Source of the DNA: a bacterium
GTDB lineage: Bacteria > Zixibacteria > MSB-5A5 > GN15 > FEB-12
DNA length: 14,814 nt
Reading direction: 5' to 3'
NCBI GenBank assembly: GCA_030612965.1
Contig: JAUWMW010000028.1
Coordinates: 1-14,814 of the forward strand
Positions 14,695-14,814 of this stretch are shown piece after piece (position 1 is the stretch's first letter; the number at the start of each line of letters is the position of its first letter). The position numbers and the translations under genes were made by a program. Under the pieces are notes generated by a model. It had not been told where the DNA came from. It saw only the letters and a program-made list of their open reading frames with translations, and did not search any database.

Positions 14695-14814
14695 AACCGC
14701 GTTGCCGGTGAGTCTGTTTGATGGGCGATTGATACCTGGTGCAGTTTCCGAACGACACCGGGGACATCCCCCAAGGCATTATGCTATGTGGCGCTTTCGA
14801 TTGATATGACGGCG

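Larger units (their letters stand above)
14418..14814. other. 397-bp non-coding right end with repeats
   Basis: I see no gene here, and no intrinsic terminator with a T-run after the GH27 gene. The stretch holds copy 2 of the 22-bp repeat, copy 2 of the 29-bp tRNA piece, two short inverted repeats between them (ATGGT-CCAAA-ACCAT at 14559-14573 and GTGATA-CTTAGAC-TATCAC at 14579-14597), and a GGGG-ACAT-CCCC palindrome at 14760-14771. The clustering of repeats is what an element end looks like, but no integrase gene lies in the window. Confidence 0.5.

Noticed and set aside
14760..14771. GGGG-ACAT-CCCC palindrome near the right edge
   Set aside because: Four-base stem without context or repetition; reported only as a landmark.
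1..14814. CRISPR array, rRNA, riboswitch or toxin-antitoxin pair
   Set aside because: No regularly spaced repeats, ribosomal RNA segments, recognisable riboswitch core or paired small genes were seen.

Overview
The window looks like a chromosomal segment of a Gram-negative bacterium that degrades plant or algal glycans. The signs are several Sec signal peptides, one probable lipoprotein, a sodium/sugar symporter and three exported glycoside hydrolases. Shine-Dalgarno sequences are visible before most genes. I cannot name the phylum from this sequence. Codon and base composition are patchy, which suggests genes of different origin.

Layout. At the left edge (1-332, minus) is the start of an unrecognised secreted protein, then a complete tRNA-Leu(UAA) (389-476, minus) with its promoter. 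Next comes a minus-strand galactose block, listed in transcription order from high to low coordinates: an SglT-type Na+/galactose symporter (4226-5764), a decayed galactokinase start (4018-4224), a lipoprotein-type aldose 1-epimerase (2885-4018), an IS3-family orfA remnant (2733-2816), an intact AT-rich galactokinase (1489-2664) and a sugar nucleotidyltransferase (603-1463). A UDP-glucose 4-epimerase-like gene (6225-7172) runs divergently from the symporter. To the right are three exported hydrolases: a GH127 beta-L-arabinofuranosidase (7393-9840, minus), a GH36-type alpha-galactosidase (10046-12199, minus) and a GH27 alpha-galactosidase with NPCBM and Ig-like domains (12450-14417, plus). The last 400 bases hold no gene. 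They carry a 22-bp copy of a sequence next to the tRNA gene and a 29-bp piece of the tRNA itself.

How it works together (inference): the exported enzymes release galactose and L-arabinose from glycans. The periplasmic mutarotase supplies the right anomer, and the symporter imports galactose. GalK makes galactose-1-phosphate. No galT is present; the nucleotidyltransferase beside galK could charge galactose-1-phosphate directly to UDP-galactose, and the epimerase would convert that to UDP-glucose. No regulator and no arabinose catabolic gene are present in the window.

The points most worth following up are the GalT-less pathway, the replaced galactokinase with its remnant, and the paired tRNA and 22-bp repeats that bracket about 14 kb like the ends of an integrated island.
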